DNA of 64,000 bases, taken from contig JAIXMQ010000005.1 of the NCBI GenBank assembly GCA_025716855.1, forward strand, positions 761,560 through 825,559. Reading direction: 5' to 3'. Positions 58,826-64,000 of this stretch are shown one piece after another. How positions within the stretch are numbered: the first letter of the stretch is position 1; the number at the start of each line of letters is the position of its first letter. The position numbers were made by a program, and so were the translations under genes. This stretch comes from Pilaira anomala. Its lineage: Eukaryota > Mucoromycota > Mucoromycetes > Mucorales > Mucoraceae. The notes under the pieces are model-generated. The model did no database searches and was not told where the DNA came from. It saw only the letters and a program-made list of their open reading frames with translations.

Positions 58826-60735
58826 TTTCATTTCTTTTTTTCTCTTTTTATACCAATATACCATGTAATAGAAACTATCTTGTTTCTATCGTATAGTAAA
58901 CTATATATATCCTTTCTTTTTTTCTTCATAATAAAAATCAGCTTTCCTAGCACTCTGTTTTTAATATAGCGAAACAATATCTTGTGTGTATTTAGTTGTT
59001 TATTCAGTAATTGTTTCCATTTGTTTTAATTTATTTTTTGGTAAGTGTAAACTTTGTTGAAAATTGTTATGACGTACAATGAGAAAAAAAAATGTATTTA
59101 GATACTGGCAGTGGTAAATGTGTGAACAATAAAGCAGAATGATTCCGTTTAAACATTTGATAAGTGACAGTGTTATTCTCATGCTTCTCGTTCATTATAC
59201 AGCACTAGTGATACTTCCAGATATAGTAGAGAAAGTAGTAGTGCCTAGGGCGCATTGAAGAAGAATTGTACGATAAAAGGTCGAACGGCACGAAGGAGTT
59301 TCAAGAAAAAGCTTTCGAGCTACACTTTATTTTCAAAATTAGCAAAATTTAGATAACACTCACTAAATTTTCTTATGTGATATCACGACCTTTAAAAACA
59401 CATAAATCATTTTCCTATAAATACTCCCTTTCTTTTTTTTTCCTTTAATAAAATTCCATAAATTCAATATAAACTTCATAATGTGTCCTTTAATTACTTT
59501 TGCTACTTCCTTTCTTTATTGTATCTTACATATTATGTACTTCAAATATAAAACTCTGAAGGTTTATGGTCACTAGACGACTAAAATGTATTTATATCTA
59601 AATCTATGTCTTTGTCTATATTTTTTCATTTAATGTGAAATCTCTGTATTTTTTCCTACTTTCTATATAATATTCAGTCTCCAATATGGGATAGAGCAGA
59701 ATATCTTTCATACTCTAGTTAGTAAGACTACACTGTTAATCTCTTCATCAAAGACTTGTACCTTTTCTAAATCACTCACTTTTTGTTTTTTAAACGAAGA
59801 TATAAACCAAAGCCCACTAGTCAAAATTGAACTTTTTACCGTGTTTTTTTTTTTGCTATTTAGGCCGTTTTTTTTTTTGGAAAAAAAAAAATAAAGGTAT
59901 GTAATAATTTTTTATATCTCTTTTTGATCGAATTTAACAGCAAAAGGTTGTTGGGTTTATATTGATTATGCTAATTCAGTTTGTATAGTCTAACTAAGCC
60001 GACTTGGAGAGCTCAAGTCCTTGCTCTTTCCAGTTTGCTGGTCTTTAGTCGAATATAGTGTAAATCATAAAAGAAAATTATTATATAGAGAATGTTACGC
60101 CACCTTAGGCTCTTACAATGGTCGTTATAGCAATCATTTTATAGCAGTCTTCTTTCGATGATAACAATTTCTTCGCTTTGAAAAATGATTATTTTATCTT
60201 TTTTTTTTAAAAAAAAAGGGCCAAAATAGCAAAGTGAGTTTTAGGTTAAAGTGGGTAATAAAGATTTTTTTTTCGATGAGTTTGTGGGTAGCATTTAAAT
60301 TTTCTTTTTGAGGATTGTAATTTTCGATGCTTGAGAAGTTAATAAAAAATGTAATAGAAATATTATTACACGAAAAACTTCACCACCTACCCTTGTTTTA
60401 AATCTACTTAGATATCAAACCTTCTTAGATATCAAATCTCTATACCTATATTGCAAAACAAATCATAAAAATGATAATAGTATGAATACCCCATACTTTT
60501 TTATTACAAAAAAAAAACTCAATTTATTTTTGTCTCAAACTAAAACACTTAACTTGACCTTTTACTTTGCATCTAAATTCCCTTGAATACTACTCTTTTT
60601 TCCATTTTACTTTTGTCTTATTATCTTTTGATTAACAAAAGATTAAATAAGCTGAACTTTATTAATGGAAACAATTAGTATCTTAGTCGTTATCATATCT
60701 TTTTACAATCAACGTCTCACGAATTAAAAAGGGTA
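58826..60735. other. Intergenic, no gene seen
   Basis: About 1.9 kb of AT-rich DNA between the homeodomain gene and tRNA-Gly. I find homopolymer runs only. Confidence 0.5.
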
Positions 60736-60806
60736 TGCGCGGTCGGGGAATCGAACCCCGGCCCTCCGCGTGGCAGGCGGAGATTATACCACTTAACCAA
60801 CCGCGC
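60736..60806 (-). tRNA. tRNA-Gly(GCC): tRNA-Gly (GCC anticodon)
   Basis: The 71-nt minus-strand sequence folds as a tRNA. The acceptor stem is GCGCGGT paired with ACCGCGC, followed by discriminator A. The A box reads TGGTTAAGTGG and the B box GGTTCGATTCC. The anticodon arm is TCCGC-CTGCCAC-GCGGA, anticodon GCC, read as glycine. No intron is present. Confidence 0.95.
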
Positions 60807-61568
60807 AACCGCGCGCGCATGCTTTCTTCCCTCTACACCTATCTCATTTAGTTTTGATTTATTTCACTGCAGATAATTAGGTATTTTGGACGTTCGCCGT
60901 ATACAGAATACGTAAGTTATACTCGACGTTTGCCGTACTAAATTTGAAATATTTAAAAAAAAATATAAAAGTATTTTGATTTTTAGCTTATTAGATAGCC
61001 CTTGTTTTGGCGAGCATAATTGCTCACACAAGTATTTCTATATCTTCAAAACTCATGAAGATATAACCATTTAAAAATTTCCATTTTTTTTTTTTTTTTT
61101 TTTTTTTTGAGCATCAGTCCAATACCTACCTAATTTTTTAATAGTTGTTTAATTCCCGCACATGAAATTTTTTTTTTAGCAGTGGTTCAATTCCCGCAAA
61201 GAAATGAATTTTGTTTTGCTAGTTTAGAAGGGTTTAGAGTAATATTTATGAATATACTTGTGTACAGTTATTTTTAGAGTTTGCAATTACCTATCTAACG
61301 ATATAAAATATGTAATAAGTTTATTACGAATGTATCGAAAGATTGCAATTTTCGCAAAATTCAGTCAGATTCTCATAGTACATGTTTATTTTTTATTAAA
61401 TAACTTGTTCAGTAATTTACATCAGAAGATGTAGAATTAAATTTTACATATTTCATACTAAGATCTTATTTATTAAAACATCAAAATTAAGGCACTTTAC
61501 ATTGTAATGAAAAATATGATGATTTTTTTTTTTAGCAAGTACATATTCATTGTCAGATGAAGCAAAAA

Positions 61569-61601
<33 letters not shown>

Positions 61602-62302
61602 CGCCATGATAATAATAGGTGGGTGATATTCCTTTTATAAAAAAAAAAAAAGTATTCAAATATTAAAGAAAACAGCAATACTATAATACTTGAATTGAGA
61701 ATATACATAAAGATTTACACCTTCAATCGGTACACTCTCATTAACATAAAAGCCACAATCATGATAACATTAAAATGATTGGGTGAAGCCACCACTATAT
61801 TATTTCGGATTTAGAATTAAGAAAAAAAAAAAGTTGAAAAATTATAAGATATGAAATTATATGAAAAAAAAAAATTTATTTTGAAGTAATATTGAGTTAT
61901 ATATATGTATATATTGTATATAGCAATAGATGGCGCTAAAAAATTACGTTTAAAGCTGAGGTGCCGTACGTATTTAGGGAATAAAATAAACTATATATAT
62001 ATAAAAAAAAAGTTCATTGTAGAAACTTGCCTTTGAACCAAATACTTTGTTTTCACTATATAGATATAAAACTGGTGATCCTGTTCAAGATAAAACAAAC
62101 AACCAAGGAAAAATAAATTGAAATTAGAAATAAAACATTTTAATATAAACAATAACATACATACATGGAAAGTACTACTAAACATATCAAACTGCTAATA
62201 TTTTGCCCATATTTATAGAAATAATGGTTTCCCAGACGTGACCACGAGGAGGTAATTAGCAATCCACATCCAAAAACGACTAACCAGAACGGAAAATCTA
62301 AC
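60807..62302. other. Intergenic, no gene seen
   Basis: About 1.5 kb with A/T runs (30 A at 61571-61600). Two pairs of short direct repeats are visible: GACGTTCGCCGTAT / GACGTTTGCCGTAC near 60890-60935, and TTTAATTCCCGCA / TTCAATTCCCGCA near 61150-61197. No gene is seen. Confidence 0.5.
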
Positions 62303-62736
62303 AAGTTAGTTTACCAAATAGATAAACTAACAAGGTTCACAAAAGTGGCGAACCTTGAGAACAAAGTAAGAATCACAAAAGTGGCGAGACTTACAAGAAT
62401 CACAAAAGTGGCGAGACTTGAGAAAAAGTAAGTTTACCAAATAGATAAACTTACGAGTTTCACTAAAGTGGCAAAACCCTATTGACAAGTTAGCTTACCA
62501 AATAGATAAACTAACAAGGTTCACAAAAGTGGCGAACCTTGAGAAAAAGTAAGAATCACAAAAGTGGCGAAACTTACAAGAATCACAAAAGTGGCGAAAC
62601 TTGAGAATAAAGTAAGTTTATCAAACTGATAAATTAACAAGCTTTACAAGGTAGTAAAACTTGTTGAGAAGTTTGTTTACCAAAACAGTAAACAAATAAA
62701 AGTTACCTAATGTTAAAAAAACAATAATGTTTTTTT
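62303..62736 (+). repeat. Tandem array of small hairpins with a 184-bp higher-order period
   Basis: About 13-14 consecutive short inverted repeats are packed head to tail. Two types alternate. Type A is GTTAGTTTACC-AAATA-GATAAACTAAC (about 62305). Type B is AAGGTTCAC-AAAA-GTGGCGAACCTT (about 62332), with the constant core TCACAAAAGTGGCGA. The block from 62303 repeats at 62487 with a period of 184 bp and few changes. Many changes between copies are compensated on both arms (GTTAG with CTAAC, GTAAG with CTTAC, AAGG with CCTT). Later units (62641-62690) diverge in sequence but still fold, for example TTTGTTTAC-CAAAACA-GTAAACAAA. No ORF fits. It may be transcribed as a structured RNA or be a foldback-type repeat. 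Confidence 0.8.
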
Positions 62737-63389
62737 ACAAAAGAGATGACCGAATTGAAAAAAAAAACTTTTTTCTTGATATCAAAATTACGAGATATAT
62801 TCTGTGATTTAAATACTCACCCAGCCAATATAAATGCCAGGTTCAATTGATAATAGACGAAAAGCAGTATCAATCAATCTGAAAAGTCTTATTTTAAGTG
62901 GTGAAAATTTTTTTTTCCTTTTTTTTTTTTTTTGTACATATTTATTCCAAAAAAAAAGAAGCAAAAAAATCATGAAATGACATAGAGTAACTTTCCTTTC
63001 GCACTTTTCTATTACAAAGTTACTTACTTACTCTTTCCTTTAATTAGTTTATATAGTTAATTGTCACTAACTTGCTCAGTTGAAGCCACATTAAAGTGGT
63101 AGCCGAAATTCGAATGCGTGAGTAAGATATGAGCTTTTAGGATTTCGTTTTTACGCAATTCCCTCTAACATTTTTTTTTTTTTTTTTACAGTATAGTCTA
63201 TCATCTTATCATTGTACTGTACTAGAATTCTCTTCAACTCTGCACCAACCGTTTTATGGTGTCATCTCTCTTTCTCAACCTGAAATCAACTTGAAATGGA
63301 GGCAGAGAATAACAATTTTTTTTTTCCAGGGTATGAAAAAAAAAAAGTCCACTTTTCTTTTCACTAACATAGTTTACTCTTTTTAATAG

Positions 63390-63788
63390 GTAATGTTAGT
63401 GTCCCCAAAGGAATATCCATATTATGGTTCAAATACAGAGGTAATATGATTGTATTTAAATGCGTTGTCGATCATTAAACTGACAGTTGTTGCCTTAATA
63501 GATATTACTTAACGTGATACAATCGGCTATGGTCTTCCAAGGTAATTAATAAATAATAACCCATACTCTTTTGTTTCTTTGTACTAATATCCCTGTTAAT
63601 TATAGAACGCATTATCTCGTAATACTCTATGGCCATATATCATTTAAGACGTGCTTGTCCAACTGTTATTTAAGGTAATTCATTCTGAAATCGTTTTTAT
63701 TTATTTATTTTCTAATTCATCTTTCATTTTAGATCTATTGTGCGTGAACCCGTAAAGCTCTCAAGTACTCCTGTAAGCCTCAAGTAAG
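63390..63788 (+). other. Mini-exon-like series, possible spliced non-coding RNA or dead gene
   Basis: Four short segments (63390-63440, 63502-63541, 63606-63674, 63733-63788) are each preceded by an AT-rich stretch ending in TAG and followed by GTAAT or GTAAG; branch-like CTAAT sequences precede two of them. Joined, the first two and part of the third are open (SPKEYPYYGSNTE, ILLNVIQSAMVFQ, ERIIS) until a TAA; further stops follow. So the splice pattern survives while the frame does not. A possible first exon starts with the ATG at 63297 but does not keep the frame. Confidence 0.3.
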
Positions 63789-63889
63789 GTAAGTATTTTT
63801 TTTTTAGTACGCTGCTTTTTTGGGTTTTATAGTACCATTTTAGCAACCATTATTGTAAGCAATTGCAATAGTGACAGGGGTACAATATT

Positions 63890-63893
<4 letters not shown>

Positions 63894-63936
<43 letters not shown>
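63894..63936. repeat. 43-nt poly-T tract
   Basis: An uninterrupted run of T near the window end, followed by GCTAGC. It lies outside any gene I can define. Confidence 0.85.
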
Positions 63937-63939
<3 letters not shown>

Positions 63940-64000
63940 AGCTATCAAAAATGAATAAATTATATCAATATTTTAAACCAATAAAAAATTTTTTTTTATC

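Noticed and set aside
62303..62736. CRISPR-like array reading of the hairpin region
   Set aside because: Units are themselves palindromic with no unique spacers, and the genome is eukaryotic.

Overview
The window is a eukaryotic, AT-rich, intron-dense piece of a filamentous fungal genome, most likely Mucoromycota (Mucorales). Introns are short (about 55-120 bp) with GTAAGT/GTATGT-like donors and YAG acceptors. Intergenic and intronic A/T homopolymers are very frequent. The gene set fits this group: an RNAi-type RNA-dependent RNA polymerase, a chitinase with a CBM19 tail, a Frizzled-like seven-TM receptor, a Zn2Cys6 regulator, LINE and Tc1/mariner relics. The species cannot be named from the sequence alone. 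Gene models below are hand-spliced; nearly all splice junctions were checked for GT..AG and for reading phase.

Layout. 0-6 kb: the last exon of a TBC-type Rab-GAP (+), mitoribosomal protein mS45/Bot1 (-), and an eight-exon PIF1 helicase (+). 6-13 kb: two paralogous PTR2-type peptide transporters (+) separated by 3.1 kb without a convincing gene. 14-21.4 kb: an RNA-dependent RNA polymerase (-) and a GRF-zinc-finger SMARCAL1-like protein (+), transcribed divergently from a 234-bp gap; both carry altered catalytic motifs. 21.6-35.7 kb: chitinase (-), Zn2Cys6 factor (+), RTC5/TLDc protein (-), a coiled-coil protein (-), a basic lysine-rich protein (-), twinfilin (+) and a PHO80-like cyclin (+). 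35.7-42 kb: a graveyard with a Gfo/Idh/MocA oxidoreductase fragment, gag-like remnants, an orphan two-exon gene and a gutted LINE. 42-48.8 kb: CWC22 (+), RPL21 (-) head-to-head with RPS9 (+), and a Frizzled-like receptor (-). 48.8-52.5 kb: a mutated transposon-like ORF and small orphan loci. 52.5-58.8 kb: a protein O-mannosyltransferase (-), a METTL2/Trm140-type tRNA methyltransferase (-) and a homeodomain factor (+). 58.8-64 kb: mostly empty, with one tRNA-Gly(GCC), a striking tandem array of small hairpins, and a string of mini-exon-like segments.

The most interesting object is the divergent RdRP / GRF-SNF2 pair. The polymerase has DPDED where the family has DLDGD, and the SNF2 protein has lost the Walker A lysine, the DExH box, the SGTP motif and the HRIGQ motif. 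If conserved in related species, this would be a paired set of non-catalytic RNA-silencing / nucleic-acid-binding proteins. The second is the hairpin array at 62.3-62.7 kb, which shows covarying stems. Housekeeping neighbours (splicing, ribosome, tRNA modification, ER glycosylation) show no operon-like logic; only the head-to-head pairs suggest shared control.
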